Numbered from the stretch's first letter, positions 1 to 11,185 are shown. The stretch is DNA of 64,000 nucleotides from Ryuthela nishihirai (GCA_038380435.1 JAWZYU010000020.1:42564307-42628306); one strand, 5' to 3'. Numbers and translations are program-made. The notes: generated from the letters alone by a model not told the origin.

Positions 1-517
1 CCAATCACGGTGGACCACCACGAAGGCTGTCGTTACCACGCTGTGACGTGGTTCGGCGCGCACGTGGCCCGGGCCTGCTGCCGTCTCATGTCGCCCTAGC
101 ACGTGGGGCTCCTCATCTGGGCTACTGACTCAGCATCAAATGATTGACACTTGCTATAGCCCAACCAATGGTTGCTGGTGATAGCATCGACGGGGGGTAA
201 TGGATCTTCTCCTTCCATTTTGTCTTTTTACGGGAGGAATCCGAAGTCGTTTGTCATGTTGAGGTGATGATGATCCATGTCATCGACGTCTTCTCTGCAC
301 TCGTGACACTATCCTTGGAATTTGACAACTTTATTTTAAAAATAATAATAACTTTATTTTTATAATCCATTTATAAAAACATTTCTTCAAAACTTTAAAA
401 TTATGAATGGATACAATAAGAAGAAAATAGATATAAAATGATAAGACTAAAAAAAAAATTGTATTATCTGTCAAATATCACCAAGAGTTGAAACAAACTC
501 GTCCAGGTAATTAAATT
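1..517. other. Unassigned sequence; GC-rich first 300 bp
   Basis: The first 300 bases are markedly GC- and CpG-richer than what follows, then composition drops abruptly to AT-rich. No open frame, tRNA-like box or repeat seen elsewhere in the window was recognised. It could be the edge of an element or CpG-rich unique DNA continuing outside the window. Confidence 0.4.
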
Positions 518-1070
518 CACTGGTTTCCATAAATTAAGGAAAATCCTTAAGCTAAGTCAAAGCTCTATAACTTCTAAAATAAGTTTTTTTGTTTTGAAAA
601 ATGTGATTGCAGATAAAGATCTCAATCAAATAAATCAATATCTAGATTTTCAACAATATTCGTTCAGTATTTAATGAGTTATGGAAGTCTGAATATTTAG
701 CGATAACAATGCAAGCCACAAAAATTGACTTCAGAAGTTAATTAAAACTTAGTAATAAGTATTGTATCAAAGTGTTTAATAAAATAAGCTTTATTTTAGA
801 ATTTTGTGCAAAGAATTCTTTCAATATTAATCAGTTTTGTATAAGTTTCTTAAGACTGGCATTGTTATCGCTAAATATTCAAACTTCCATAACTCATTAA
901 ATACTGAACGAATATTGTTGAAAATCGAGATATTGATTTATTTGATTGAGATCTTTATCTGCAATCATATTTTTCAAAACAAAAAACTCATTTCAGAAGT
1001 TATAGAGCTTTGACATTAGATTCCCATTGACTTAACATAGGGATTTCCCTTAATTTATGGAACCAATGTA
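518..1070. mobile_element. Palindromic fold-back element (FB family), complete copy
   Basis: Two long arms are inverted copies of each other: about 530-720 and about 850-1060. Both ends read CCATAAATTAAGG outwards. The arms share the segment around AACAATATTCGTTCAGTATT and its reverse complement. The interior (about 720-845) is unique to this family and recurs in the copy at 27385-27946. There is no coding capacity, so it is a non-autonomous inverted-repeat element. TSD not resolved. Confidence 0.8.
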
Positions 1071-1074
1071 GGTT

Positions 1075-1574
1075 ATATATGAATAATTAAGTAAGCAACA
1101 TAGCTGAAATAACTAAAAAAAAAAACTAAATTACATTAAAAATATTTCAAAATCATTCCCCTAATTTAAATATTCTTTAGTTTATGCTTAAATGTAATCT
1201 GATTATTTAAGTTTCTGATATCATATGGTAATGAATTAAACATTTTTGAAACTAGATCGAAAATTTGTTTTTGACAGATACTTTTATTAACTTTCGTGAG
1301 AATTTAAACTGTCTCCGATTTTATAAAATACTATGATTTTCAGTTTTAATTTTGTGCATGATATTTGTTTTATCGTTGTGCAAATATATATATATTGAGA
1401 AAACTGGAGTTTAAAACATGTAATAAACCTGAACTTTTTTAATTAAAAAATTAAAAAAATATTAAATTCCTTTCAAATTACCAATGTATTAATAGAAGCA
1501 GTATCAGTGAGACTCTGGCATGCCGGATCTCTAAAAAAGGGAGTGGGGAGGGGGAAACGAAACTCAATCAAACG
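1075..1574. other. AT-rich stretch, nothing recognised
   Basis: Low-complexity AT-rich DNA with A and T runs. No coding, tRNA-like or repeat-family signal was seen. Confidence 0.4.
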
Positions 1575-1962
1575 GATTGGGTTGGGTTGTTTTACCTCTG
1601 AGCGGCACTTTTTTGCACACCATGGGCTAAATGGCCAGGCCACAAGGACCCCGAAGGCTCAGAGAAGGTTGGGGGAGGGACCTACTGGAACAGCTGTTGG
1701 GAGACAGATGGTAGCCTCCCGTCAAGGCCATCCAGCGTGTTCTTTAACGTGCACAGGGTATGGCTCTCCCCCACACGGGCCACGGCTTAACGTCCCATCC
1801 GACGGACGGCGGCCTTTCCAAGCCCATCGGTCTCCCCTACTGACCGTGGGCAGGGCGGGGAATTTTGCGGAAATAAATCTCAACGCTGACCCACTGGGAC
1901 TCGAACCTGGGAACTACAGATTACGAGCCTGGCGCGCTACCGACTGAGCCACCCCCGCCCCC
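1575..1962 (-). mobile_element. SINE-A, near full length
   Basis: Read on the minus strand it starts with the GC-rich tRNA-like head (A box TGGCTCAGTCGGTAGCGCG, B box GGTTCGAGTCC), runs through a conserved central body, and ends in the CAACCCAACCC tail. It carries the GTCCTTGTGGCCTGG body variant. No clear TSD was found. The anticodon-loop equivalent reads CTCGTAA, suggesting a Thr(CGT) or Met-like progenitor; this is an inference. Confidence 0.88.
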
Positions 1963-1984
1963 AAGGGGTTCAAGAGGCAAACAT

Positions 1985-2420
1985 ATTATTCTTCACTCAA
2001 TGTGGCCCAGGGAAGTCAAATCTTCACTTAATGTGACCCAGGGAAGTCAAATCTTCACTCAATGTGACCCAGGGAAGTCAAATCTTCACTCAATGTGACC
2101 CAGGGAAGTCAAATATTCACTCAGTGTGACCCAGGGAAGTCAAATCTTCACTCAATGTGGCCAGGGAAGTCAAATCTTCACTCAATGTGACCAGGGAAGT
2201 CAAATCTTCACTCAAGTGGCCCAGGAAAGTCAAATCTTCACTCAATGTGACCCAGGGAAGTCAAATATTCACTCAGTGTGACCCAGGGAAGTCAAATCTT
2301 CACTCAAGTGGCCCAGGAAAGTCAAATCTTCACTCAATGTGACCCAGGGAAGTCAAATATTCACTCAGTGTGACCCAGGGAAGTGAAATCTTCACTCAAT
2401 GTGGCCCAGGGAAGTCAAAA
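1985..2420. repeat. 31-bp minisatellite with 3-unit higher-order repeat
   Basis: About 14 tandem units of about 31 bp, each built around GACCCAGGGAAGTCAAAT and CTTCACTCAA. Variant units (GTGGCCCAGGAAAGTC, AAATATTCACTCAGTG) recur in the same order at about 2214-2306 and 2307-2397, giving a roughly 91 bp higher-order period. The array begins about 20 bp beyond the tRNA-like end of the SINE-A at 1575-1962. Open frames through it are an effect of the repeat. Confidence 0.9.
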
Positions 2421-2562
2421 GGTTGGATACGCCTGATTTAGACCAATGTATGTGGAAAAATGCTACTCACACTTATAACACCCAACTTCCATAAATACAA
2501 AATAAAATCTTTGTAAACATCTGCATTGTTGTTAAAGCAATTAAAATCCTTTTATACGATGA

Positions 2563-2850
2563 GATGGGTTGTTTACCTCTGAGCTGCAGTTGTTTTGCAC
2601 ACAATGGGCTAAATGGCCAGGTCACAAAGACACGAGTGGCCCAGAAACGGTTGGAGGAAGGGGACCCATTGGACAATTATTAACAAGCAAATGGTAGCCT
2701 CCCATGAAGGCCATCCAACATGTTCTTTAACGTGTACAGTATGACTCTCTAGCACATGGGGGGGGGGGTCGCAGCTTTACGTCCCATACGATGGATGGCA
2801 GCTTTCCAATCCCATCGGTGTTCCCTACTGACCGAAGGCGGCAGCGCGGG
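2563..2850 (-). mobile_element. SINE-A, diverged, tRNA head missing
   Basis: Tail and body are recognisable (TGTTTACCTCTGAGCTGC; AGGCCATCCAACATGTTC), but it stops at the equivalent of CTGACCGAAGGC before the tRNA-like head. Many substitutions and a long G run at about 2759 mark it as old. Confidence 0.7.
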
Positions 2851-2956
2851 GGTTCAGTTTGTATAATGTTCAATTGCAATTTGTTTTTCTTATATGATAT
2901 TTTAATAGATTTTCATCTGTTTCCTACTAGTTGCCCAGAAGACATCTAGGGCTGGG

Positions 2957-3343
2957 GAGGATTGGAATATTTTACCTCGGAGCAGTGCCTTTTTGCACAT
3001 AATAGTCTAAATGGCCAGGTCACAAGGACCCCGAGGACTCAGAGAAGGTTGTGGGGAGGGGACCCACTGAACGGCTGTAAGGAGACAGATGGTAGCTTCC
3101 CGTCAAGGCCACCCTGCGTGTTCTTTAACTTGCACAGGGTATGGCTCTCTCACACACGGACCACAACTTAATGTACCATCCGGGACGGCGGCCTTTCAAA
3201 GCCCATCAATATTCCTTACTGTCCGAGGTCAGGGCCAGGAGGTTTGCGGAGATAAATATCAACGCTGGCCCAGGTGGGAATCGAACCTGGGAACTGCAGA
3301 TTACAAGCCTGGCGCGCTGCCGTCTAAGCTATCCTCGACCCCG
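2957..3343 (-). mobile_element. SINE-A, diverged, full length
   Basis: All blocks from tail to tRNA-like head are present, but with substitutions spread throughout (for example CACTGAACGGCTGTAAGGAG where young copies have CTGGAACAGCTGTTGGGAG). It represents an older or different subfamily. TSD not resolved. Confidence 0.75.
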
Positions 3344-3574
3344 CTAGGGGCTGGAGAGACGGGTGATCAGCTGGTGCATCACTGCACAGAGTGCAGCGAA
3401 TGCGCCCATTTCCCTTATTAAATATATATTTACAAATATATATCAGGCAGGGAAATCTTTATAATATAATAGATAATATGTAATTTTAATTATAATAGAC
3501 AACCAAATTTTTTATAATGAAAAAAATTTCTAGAGGACCGCCGAAATTTCGTTTCACCTTTATCATATTTACTG

Positions 3575-3653
3575 TTGTGGGGAGGGGACCCACCTGAACA
3601 GCTGTAAGGAGACAGATGGTAGCTTCCCGTCAAGGCCACCCTGCGTGTTCTTT
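3575..3653 (-). mobile_element. SINE-A fragment, 79 bp
   Basis: This repeats the body segment of the neighbouring copy at about 3050-3130, including its private variants GCTGTAAGGAGACAG and GGCCACCCTGCG. It is therefore more likely a local duplication of that copy than an independent insertion. Confidence 0.65.
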
Positions 3654-3700
3654 AATCCTTACCTGCCCAAATTTGATTCCTTGGGGTCCTTATGAATTGA

Positions 3701-4002
3701 GTTGGGTTGTTGTTTTACCTCTGAGCGGCACTTTTTTGCACACCATGGGCTAAATGGCCAGGTCACAAGGACCCCGAAGGCTCAGAGAAGGTTGGGGGAG
3801 GGGACCCACTGGAACCACTGGAAGGGGGAGGGGACCCACTGGAACCCAATGGCCTTTCCAAGCCCATCGGTGTCCCCTACTGACCATGGGCAGGGCGGGG
3901 AATTTTGCGGAGATAAATCTCAACGCTGACCCAACTGGGACTCGAACCTGGGAACTACAGATTACAAGCCTGGCGCGCTACCGACTGAGCCACCCCCGCT
4001 CC
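3701..4002 (-). mobile_element. SINE-A with internal deletion
   Basis: Perfect 13 bp TSD CCTTATGAATTGA at 3688-3700 and 4003-4015. Tail and tRNA-like head are intact, but about 85 bp of body are lost. At the junction, the segment GGGGGAGGGGACCCACTGGA is duplicated, so the deletion or template slip happened at a short repeat. Confidence 0.9.
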
Positions 4003-4264
4003 CCTTATGAATTGAACATTTAGTTCATTGTATATATAAAAATGACACTCAAACGTATACCATCCCAGTTACACATACTCAAAATGGTTTTATCTCTCAA
4101 AATGTCAACATCTCTTTTAATCATCAGCATTTACTTAAAAGAGTTAAAAACCGTTTCTTGCGGTGAAGAACTGTATTTTTTTTTTATAATTCACTTCATA
4201 CTTTGCCATTTAAATAAATACAAGAGGTTGATTACTGCGCCCAAGCAAGCACGATGATAATATA

Positions 4265-4467
4265 ATAAAATAAATACCCCCTCAAGCAGCTGCTTGCCAC
4301 AGAGGTCTGACAGGAGCCTGTCAGTTTATATGCCATAGTAGAAAGTCTGTGAGGATGGCAGGCCCTCAGCAGGAAACAATACGAACATCCATGCCTTACC
4401 CGGGGTTCGAACCCAGGTCCCGTAGATCAGTAGCCAAGCGCGCTAACCACTCGGCCACGGGATGGCT
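4265..4467 (-). mobile_element. SINE-B, full length
   Basis: Perfect 11 bp TSD ATGATAATATA at 4254-4264 and 4468-4478. On the minus strand it reads a tRNA-like head (A box TGGCCGAGTGGTTAGCGCG, B box GGTTCGAACCC), a short body ending in the GCAGCTGCTTGAGGGGGTA block, and an AT-rich tail TATTTATTTTATT. Class II type A box; the progenitor isoacceptor was not determined. Confidence 0.9.
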
Positions 4468-4618
4468 ATGATAATATAGATCAGTTCTAAAATAATTGAG
4501 TTATTAAGAGTATCATTTCCGTTGAAAAAAATGGATACTTAATGATTTCACCGACTCATACAAATGCAGCCTAAGATATAAGGGACTAGGGCAGGATCTA
4601 CGGCGGAAAAGTGGCGTA

Positions 4619-5036
4619 CAGTCGCTCAAAAAAATATCCTAACACTATGGTTGCTTACAGAATTCAGAAAAAATATCTGGCAACGATTTTTTTTTAGAAA
4701 TTAGTGATCTGGCAACCTTCGTGTCACGTGATTACAGAATTCAGAAAAAATATCTGGAGCGTGTACAGTTGCTGTACACGCTCCAGTTACCGTTCACAGC
4801 AAATTGGAGCGTGTGCAGTTACTGCACACGCTCCAGTTTGCTGTGAACGGTAACTGCACATGCTCAATATTTCCGTGAGTGAACCCACACGATCTAGTAT
4901 CAAAATAATATGACCACCTACAGTCGCTCAAAAAATATCATAACACTGTAGTTGATTACAGAATTCAGAAAAAATATCTGGAAACGATTTTTTTTAGAAA
5001 TTAGTGATCTGGCAACTTTCATGTCACGTGACACTC
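4619..5036. mobile_element. Two partial copies of the CAGTCGCTC mariner-type MITE
   Basis: The left terminal sequence CAGTCGCTCAAAAAA follows a TA at 4617-4618 and occurs again after TA at 4919-4920. Each copy runs through the TTGATTACAGAATTCAG block into GGCAAC..TTC and TGTCACGTGA. Neither has the matching right terminus. The first carries nested hairpins at about 4757-4860, where GGAGCGTGTACAGTTGCTGT and similar palindromes lie inside a larger inverted repeat. Confidence 0.75.
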
Positions 5037-5039
5037 TTC

Positions 5040-5372
5040 CAACTATACGTCCCCCACCCCATTCCAATCGGTACGTCCCTGTATCACATGTCTAATTTCC
5101 GCATTTGGCAATATCTTTGATGGATCTGCTTCGGAAGATACCTCATGAAGCTTTGTTTAGAAGCACATTGCTCCATAAACCGATTACGTCATGAATGTTT
5201 TATCTTTCCGAACTGGCATCGATAAACTAGTCAGTGGTATACCCAAGGGGGTGAGAGAGTTATAATCCGACCCTTTAAGGCTTCAGTAATATAATTTCTA
5301 AGACAGTCTCTAAAAATCACGCTTGAAACGTTAAACTTTCTCCCCCACTATCCACTGAAAGCTTCTGAATAT
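5040..5372. other. Unassigned sequence
   Basis: Mixed-composition DNA between a MITE fragment and a SINE-A. No open frame of note or repeat was recognised. Confidence 0.35.
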
Positions 5373-5385
5373 TCCGCTAGAACTA

Positions 5386-5770
5386 TGGGGCAGGGGTGGC
5401 TCAGTCGGTAGCGCGCCAGGCTCGTAATCTGTAGTTCCCAGGTTCGAGTCCCACCTGGGTCAGCGTTGAGATTTATCTCCGCAAAATTTCCCCGCCCTGT
5501 CCACGGTCAGTAGGGGACACCGATGGCCTTGACAAGGCCGCCGTCCGTCGGATGGGACGTTAAGCCGTGGCCCCGTGTGCGGGAGAACCATACCCTGTGC
5601 ACGTTAAAGAACACGCTGGATGGCCTTGACGGGAGGCTACCATCTGTCTCCCAACAGCTGTTCCAGTGGGTCCCCTCCCCCAACGTTCTCTGAGCCTTCG
5701 GGGTCCTTGTGGCCTGGCCATTTAGCCCATGGTGTGCAAAAAAGTGCCGCTCAGAGGTAAAACAATCCAA
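5386..5770 (+). mobile_element. SINE-A, full length, CAATCC-tail subfamily
   Basis: Perfect 13 bp TSD TCCGCTAGAACTA at 5373-5385 and 5771-5783. The head is TGGCTCAGTCGGTAGCGCG; the tail is AACAATCCAA; the body variant is GTCCTTGTGGCCTGG. The structure is complete and near consensus, so insertion is recent. Confidence 0.95.
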
Positions 5771-6130
5771 TCCGCTAGAACTAGCACTAACTTTATTTCT
5801 ATCATGAGTAATTCTGGCATTATTATATTTTGCAGCAATGGCAAACACCTTCACATGCAATATTAATATAATTATAAATTTTAAAATCATAATATCACAA
5901 GAGTATTAAATAGGACAGTGGTTTCGAAAGTTGAGCAACTTCATCAGGCATCGAAATTATGAGGTTTACCCCCACTGAAATAATTCTTGTCGATCCCAAG
6001 AACCCCCGAATTCTGTTCGAATAAGAATCTTTCAAAAGAGAAAGTTGGACATTGAAAGAAATAAAACTAACACGTCTTCAATTTCAGTGTCAATTTTCAA
6101 CAATCTTCGATCAACATTTAAAGAGTCGTT

Positions 6131-6184
6131 GCAGACCTCTGTGGCAAACAGCTGCTTGAGGGGGTATTTATTTTATTTTATTAT
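6131..6184 (+). mobile_element. SINE-B 3' fragment, about 54 bp
   Basis: Only the CAGACCTCTGTGGCAAACAG and CTGCTTGAGGGGGTATTTAT part and AT-rich tail are present, consistent with a 5'-truncated insertion. Flanks AAGAGTCG and GAAGAGCG may be a degraded TSD. Confidence 0.65.
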
Positions 6185-6840
6185 TGAAGAGCGAACATTT
6201 AACAACAAACGACACTGTCACATTGCCTCCAAATTGATGAAATCTTTAAAAAATCATCATACAAACTTCAGATATTTAATTTATGGTAATGAACATATTG
6301 TTACAAGAGTTGTGTTTTATCTATTGAAGTATTTTTTTACAAGTGTCAAAAGTTGAAGATGAATGCTTCAGCTTCCATTCATTCTTTAAATATTAAACGA
6401 ATATTGCGGGAAATATATTTCGAGATATTTGAGTGACAGCTACAATTTATCGCCAAAAACAGTTTTTGCGTAAAGGAGCTTTGAAAGTGGCTTTCCATTC
6501 ACATAACATGGAAGTGTCCAGACACTTTTTTCAACATAATGTAAAAGTGAGCAGAAGACGGAGAAATATTGCACTTGATTTCTTTCGCATTCCTTCTTAC
6601 GCTTACTAATGAAGTTCCTCAATATTATAGCCGAAGACAAGAGCATAAATAATATAAATGAATTGATTTTGTCGAGGAAAAAAAAGGGGAAGGGACTAAA
6701 CTTGTTTGAAGTTTAAATTCAATGTGTTCTATTGATCAATAAGAGGCCATTTTTCTTTATGAAAAAAAATGTGATTGAAGATAATTTAAAGATCTCACTC
6801 AAATCTATTTCCAACAATATGCTTTCAGTATTTACAGATT

Positions 6841-7192
6841 GTTGGGTTGTTTTACCTCTGAGGCGCACTTTTTTGCACACCATGGGCTAAATGGCCAGGT
6901 CACATGGACCCCGAAGGCTTAGAGAAGGTTGGGGGAGGGGATCCACTGGAACAGCTGTTGGGAGACAGATGGTAGCCTCCCGTCAAGGCCATCTAGCGTG
7001 TTCTTTAACGTGCACAGGGTATGGCTCTCCCGCACACGGGGCCACGGCTTAACGTCCCATCCGACTGACGGCGGCCTTTCCAAGCCCATCCGTGTTCCCT
7101 ACTGACCATAGGCAAGGCGGGAGTTTTGCGGAGATAAATCTCAACGCTGACCCAGCTGGGACTCGAACCTGGGAACTACAGATTACGAGCCC
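6841..7192 (-). mobile_element. SINE-A, head truncated at junction with next copy
   Basis: Near-consensus tail and body, reaching GGGACTCGAACCTGGG and ATTACGAGCC. It then switches directly into a more diverged copy at 7193. The pair is flanked by GTATTTACAGA (from 6828) and GTATTTACGGA (from 7528), interpretable as one degraded TSD around the whole unit. Confidence 0.8.
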
Positions 7193-7525
7193 AAGTTACA
7201 AGGACCGCGAGGGCTCAGAGAAGGTTGGGGAGAGAGGACACACTGGACAGCTGTTGGGAGACAAATGTCCAGTGGGATTCACCTCCCGTCAAGGTCATCC
7301 AGCGTGTTGTTTAAGTTCACGAGGTTTGGCCCTCCCACACACGGGGCCATGGCCTAACGTCCCATCCGACGAACGGTGGCCTTTTCAACCCATCGATGTC
7401 CCCCTACTGACCGAAGGCAGGACGGAGTGTTTTGCGGAGATAATCAACCCAGGCGGGACTCGAACGTGGGAACTGCAAGAGTACGAGCTTGACGCGCTAC
7501 CGAATTTACCTACCTTTCCACGCTC
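7193..7525 (-). mobile_element. SINE-A, diverged, joined head-to-body to preceding copy
   Basis: Starts within the body (CAAGTTACAAGGACC), runs to a decayed tRNA-like head (CTCGAACGTGGGAACTGC), and ends near 7525. Divergence is much higher than in 6841-7192. The composite arose either by recombination between two copies or by insertion plus deletion. Confidence 0.7.
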
Positions 7526-7640
7526 CGGTATTTACGGAGTTATAGAAGCTGAAACATGGAGCAAGTTAGGCTCGTTCAGTTGTCAAAAAGTTATTCAACA
7601 CTGGTGAAAATTAACTTTATTACTCGAACTGCTAAAAATA

Positions 7641-7957
7641 CAGTCGCTCAAAAAAGTATCCGAACACTATGGTTGATTACAGAATTCAGAAAATCTGGCA
7701 ACCTTCGTGTCACGTGACAAGAAGGTTGCCAGATCACTAATTTCTAAAAAAAATCGTGTGCTTGATTGAGCGTGTGCAGTTGGAGCGACTGGAGCGTGTA
7801 CAGTTGCTGTACACGCTCCAGATATTTTTTCCTGAATTCTGCAATCACGTGACACGAAGGTTGCCAGATCACTAATTTCTAAAAAAAAATCGTTGCCAGA
7901 TATTTTTTCTGAAATCTGTAATCAACCATAGCGTTCGGATACTTTTTTGAGCGACTG
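7641..7957. mobile_element. Tc1/mariner-type MITE, complete, 317 bp
   Basis: TA duplications at 7639-7640 and 7958-7959 bound inverted termini CAGTCGCTCAAAAAAGTATC. Much of the element is palindromic, including repeated inner blocks (AAGGTTGCCAGATCACTAAT) and a hairpin CTGGAGCGTG/CACGCTCCAG. It is non-autonomous; the TA target site and terminal sequence indicate a Tc1/mariner source. Confidence 0.9.
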
Positions 7958-8274
7958 TACCGCTACACGTATTGGTCAAGTTTAGAAAAACTATTATTGC
8001 TTTCGTTTTAATTGGTTTTTTATTAACTTTTCAAAGAAATTATTTAAACTTGTAATTTTTATATTAAATATTCCAATTCCCGTAATTTTAGAAACAACAA
8101 ACGAATATTGTTGAAATCGATATTGAAATAGATTTAATTGGGATCTTTAAATTATCTTCAGTCATATTTTTTAAATTATTTAAGAAGTCACTGAGTACTA
8201 TATATATATATCAGTTACTAGTGAGGTAACATGGAACTGTACCTAATAAAGCGGCCTCTGAAGGTACATACATA

Positions 8275-9038
8275 ATTGCTTTTAAACTTCCAGAAGTGGG
8301 GACAATGACCCTTATAACCATGGACCACATCCTACGGGCATTCGTGGATGCTGCTAATTGCTTCGATCGCTTCAGGCAAGAAAAAACAATTTCTGAAAGA
8401 AATCCCTCTCAATCCTCCTCCACCAAAGAAATAAAAAAATAACGAATTCGTTCTCAATAGCGAAAAATGCAAGGAAAAAAAACAACAATTTTTCAGTGAT
8501 TTAAGTAAGCTCTGAGACTTTCGCGATTTCCATATTAATTTCATTTATATTTGTTCCTCATTAGAGCTAGCCATTCAGCAATCGCGACACATTTGAATTT
8601 TTAGCCGTGGTTCTACCACAATTCTAAAAAAGTCTCCTACTAACTACGGCCGTCAATTGATTGATAAAGGCGTTGGCATATTTTGGTTTCTTCAGCAGTA
8701 AGTCAGCAAACGCAAACCAGTACATTAAACGTTACGTCGCTGGTTCGTTCTTTTTTTTTCTTCGCCGCAAGCTTTTCGCGCCGAGTACAAAAGGATCATT
8801 CGTCAGCGTTTTTATCTGATCTCATTTTCACTTCCGCTCGTACCCTCTGTCTTCGTCACCTGTGCCCGTCTCTTTCGACAAGAGACTCAGAAGCATCGCC
8901 AGCCACAAGTTGGGCCTCCAAATTGGTCGTAAGATTTCGGGTCACGTCCCTTTGCCACTGGACTTCGTGACTGCTTTAAGGATAAAACAGAAAGTACGGA
9001 TATTTTATCGAACTTGTCTTTTGCTACTGTCTGCCTCG
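8275..9038. other. Unassigned, higher-GC interval at 8690-9000
   Basis: Contains plus-strand open frames of 95 and (overlapping) 153 codons that run into the SINE-A at 9051. No domain is recognisable, and the frames have no paralogous support in the window. Composition rises above the surroundings between about 8690 and 9000. An exon cannot be excluded but is not supported. Confidence 0.3.
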
Positions 9039-9050
9039 TATTTTGTCCGG

Positions 9051-9443
9051 GTTGGGTTGTTGGGTAGTTTTACCTCTGAGCGGCACTTTTTTGCACACCA
9101 TGGGCTAAATGGCCAGGTCACATGGACCCTGAAGGCTCAGAGAAGGTTGGGGGAGGGGACCCAATGGAACAGCTGTTGGGAGACAGATGGTAGCCTCCCG
9201 TCAAGGCCATCCAGCGTGTTCTTTAACGAGCACAGGGTATGGCTCTCCCGCACACGGGACCACGGCTTAACGTCCCATCCGATGGACGGCGGCCTTTCCA
9301 AGCCCATCGGTGTCCCCTACTGACCGTGGGCAGGGCGGGGAATTTTGCGGAGATAAATCTCAACGCTGACCCAGCTGGGACTCGAACCTGGGAACTGCAG
9401 ATTACGAGCCTGGCGCGCTACCGACTGAGCCACCGGCGCCCCT
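9051..9443 (-). mobile_element. SINE-A, full length
   Basis: TSD TATTTTGTCCGG at 9039-9050 and TATTTTATCCGG at 9444-9455 (11 of 12). The tail is GGTTGGGTTG on the plus strand; all blocks are intact; body variant GTCACATGGACC. Confidence 0.93.
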
Positions 9444-9459
9444 TATTTTATCCGGAGAT

Positions 9460-9795
9460 TGGGTTGGGTTATGTTACCTCTGAGCGACACATTTTTTGCA
9501 CACTAAATGGGCTAAATGGCCAGGTCACAAGGATCCCAAGGGCTCAGAATAAGTTGGGAAATAGGACCTACTGAACAGCTGTAGGAAGCAAATGGAAGCC
9601 TCCCTTCAAGACCATTCAATGTATTCTTTAACGTGAACATGGTATGGCTCTCCTTCGCATAGTGCTACGGTTTAACGTCCATCCAACGGACGACTGCGTT
9701 TTTAAGTCCATCGATGTCCGTCTTCCACCAAGGGTCTCCAACTTGTGAACGGCAGATTACAAACTTGGTGTTGAGTTACCTCCGCCCTGCGCACA
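9460..9795 (-). mobile_element. SINE-A, diverged copy abutting 9051-9443
   Basis: Tail GATTGGGTTGGGTT is followed by a body with many changes and a shortened tRNA-like head. It lies immediately beyond the right TSD of the younger copy, showing repeated insertion at one place. Confidence 0.7.
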
Positions 9796-10020
9796 CAATT
9801 CGCTGAATGATCAGGGCGCTAGGACACCAGGATAGGTAGGATTAGGAAACAAGCCGGGCAGCTATTTGGAGAATGACTGAGCTCCTTTCAAGGCCATCCA
9901 GCGTTCACAAGAATTAGGAGAATGATTGAGCTCCTACCAAATCGTTCCAGCTTCTCACAAAAAGTGTTCTTTACCAAACACAACTTTTGCCACCCTTACT
10001 GAACACTAAGACAAGGATTT
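9796..10020 (-). repeat. Very degraded SINE-A-like remnants
   Basis: Short matches to the body (AAGGCCATCCAGCGTTC; AACAAGCCGGGCAGCTATTT) are separated by unrelated bases. At most these are decayed fragments. Confidence 0.4.
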
Positions 10021-10245
10021 CGCATCTGAAAGTCTGTAGCTTTTCAAAGTTCATCGGTGTCCTCTCTCTTACGGAGAGCAGAGTCGTAGTTAGGGAAGAG
10101 AAATTAAAAGCAGGTATATTAGGAATTCCAACCTGGAAACAACAGCTTACAAACCAGAAGTGATATCATATGAATCAATCCCCTGTCTTTTTTGGAGGTT
10201 TAGGGAGATTATTACCAGACAGATTGCCATCTGTCTAGTGGGGCA

Positions 10246-10474
10246 ACTTGGCATTGCTGTTGTTAAATATTCAAACTTCCATGACTCGTTAAACACTGAA
10301 CGAATATTGTTGAAAATTGAGATATTGATGTTGTGTTTGATTCAGATCTTGATCTTCTGTCACATTTTTCAAAACAAAAAAAAAACTTATTTTAGAATTT
10401 ATATAGCTTTGACGTTAGCTTTCCATTGACATAACAATAGATTTGTTCTTGAATTAATAGAATCCATTGTAGTA
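10246..10474. mobile_element. FB-family right arm only
   Basis: Matches the right arm of 518-1070 from GGCATTGCTGTTGTTAAATA through AACGAATATTGTTGAAAATT to GACGTTAGCTTTCCATTGAC. The left arm is absent, so this is a truncated copy. Confidence 0.75.
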
Positions 10475-10475
10475 T

Positions 10476-11185
10476 AAATACATCCCTATTTTATTTACAG
10501 GAAAGAGCATTTTTCATTTTAAAATCCATTACTCCAAAAACTATCTATCCGTTTTCTTATTCTACATAAATCGTCATTTTTTTTTTGCACAACGAACAAA
10601 TTTAAGATTGAAGCGCAATAAAAATGCAATAAAAACGCTTAATATATGTGCATATGTAATTATCCATTCGCATTAATCTCTTTCAACATTTGGAAGTGGA
10701 TCAGGATACGGGGTTCCGGAATCTTTAGGGTGCAACGACCGGCTTCACCGAAGGGTGTGGACTAATCGCTGGAGTTAATGTCCTTCTCTAAAAACCACGT
10801 AGTGGATGCATATAGCAGCATGCCATAATGTGTAATACTTAGTGGCATGATGAATGAAGGTGATGAGTTTCAATGGCAATGACGAAAAGGAATCGTAGCT
10901 TTCGGTTGCACATTAAATTTGAGAAGTTAATATTGATTTGATGGGTTTATGCTCTTTAGAGATTCTTCAAAGGCGAAGCAAGATGAAAAACAGGAGAAAT
11001 GAAAAAATGGCAGAAACTGTAAAAGTTTTAAGAGCTTTTAGAGTAATTTTAAATTGGCAACAACAGAGTTTATGATTATTGAAATTAAGAAGTTGTCTTT
11101 ATGCAATTGAATCGAAAACAAGGATATCGTTAAGAGTCCTTGGACTTTGCAGTTTCACTGAACACAACGTTATAGGACAATGAAG
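10476..11185. other. AT-rich stretch, nothing recognised
   Basis: No coding, tRNA-like or repeat-family signal before the minisatellite starts. Confidence 0.35.

Larger units (their letters stand above)
6715..8270. mobile_element. FB-family fold-back element, interrupted by SINE-As and a MITE
   Basis: Left arm about 6720-6840 (AGGCCATTTTT; CCAACAATATGCTTTCAGTA); right part about 7528-7640 and 7958-8270 (AACGAATATTGTTGAAATCG; AATAAAGCGGCCTCTGAAGG). It has the same block order as 39040-39610. Two SINE-A units (6841-7525) and a mariner-type MITE (7641-7957) split it, so the fold-back element is the oldest layer here. Confidence 0.7.

Noticed and set aside
5386..5460. tRNA gene at the SINE-A head
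   Set aside because: A and B boxes are good, but acceptor-stem pairing fails, there is no pol III T-run terminator after a 3' acceptor, and the sequence continues into the SINE body in every copy.
8683..8970. 95-codon plus-strand frame in a higher-GC patch
   Set aside because: No recognisable domain, no start context or splice evidence, and the overlapping frame runs into a SINE.
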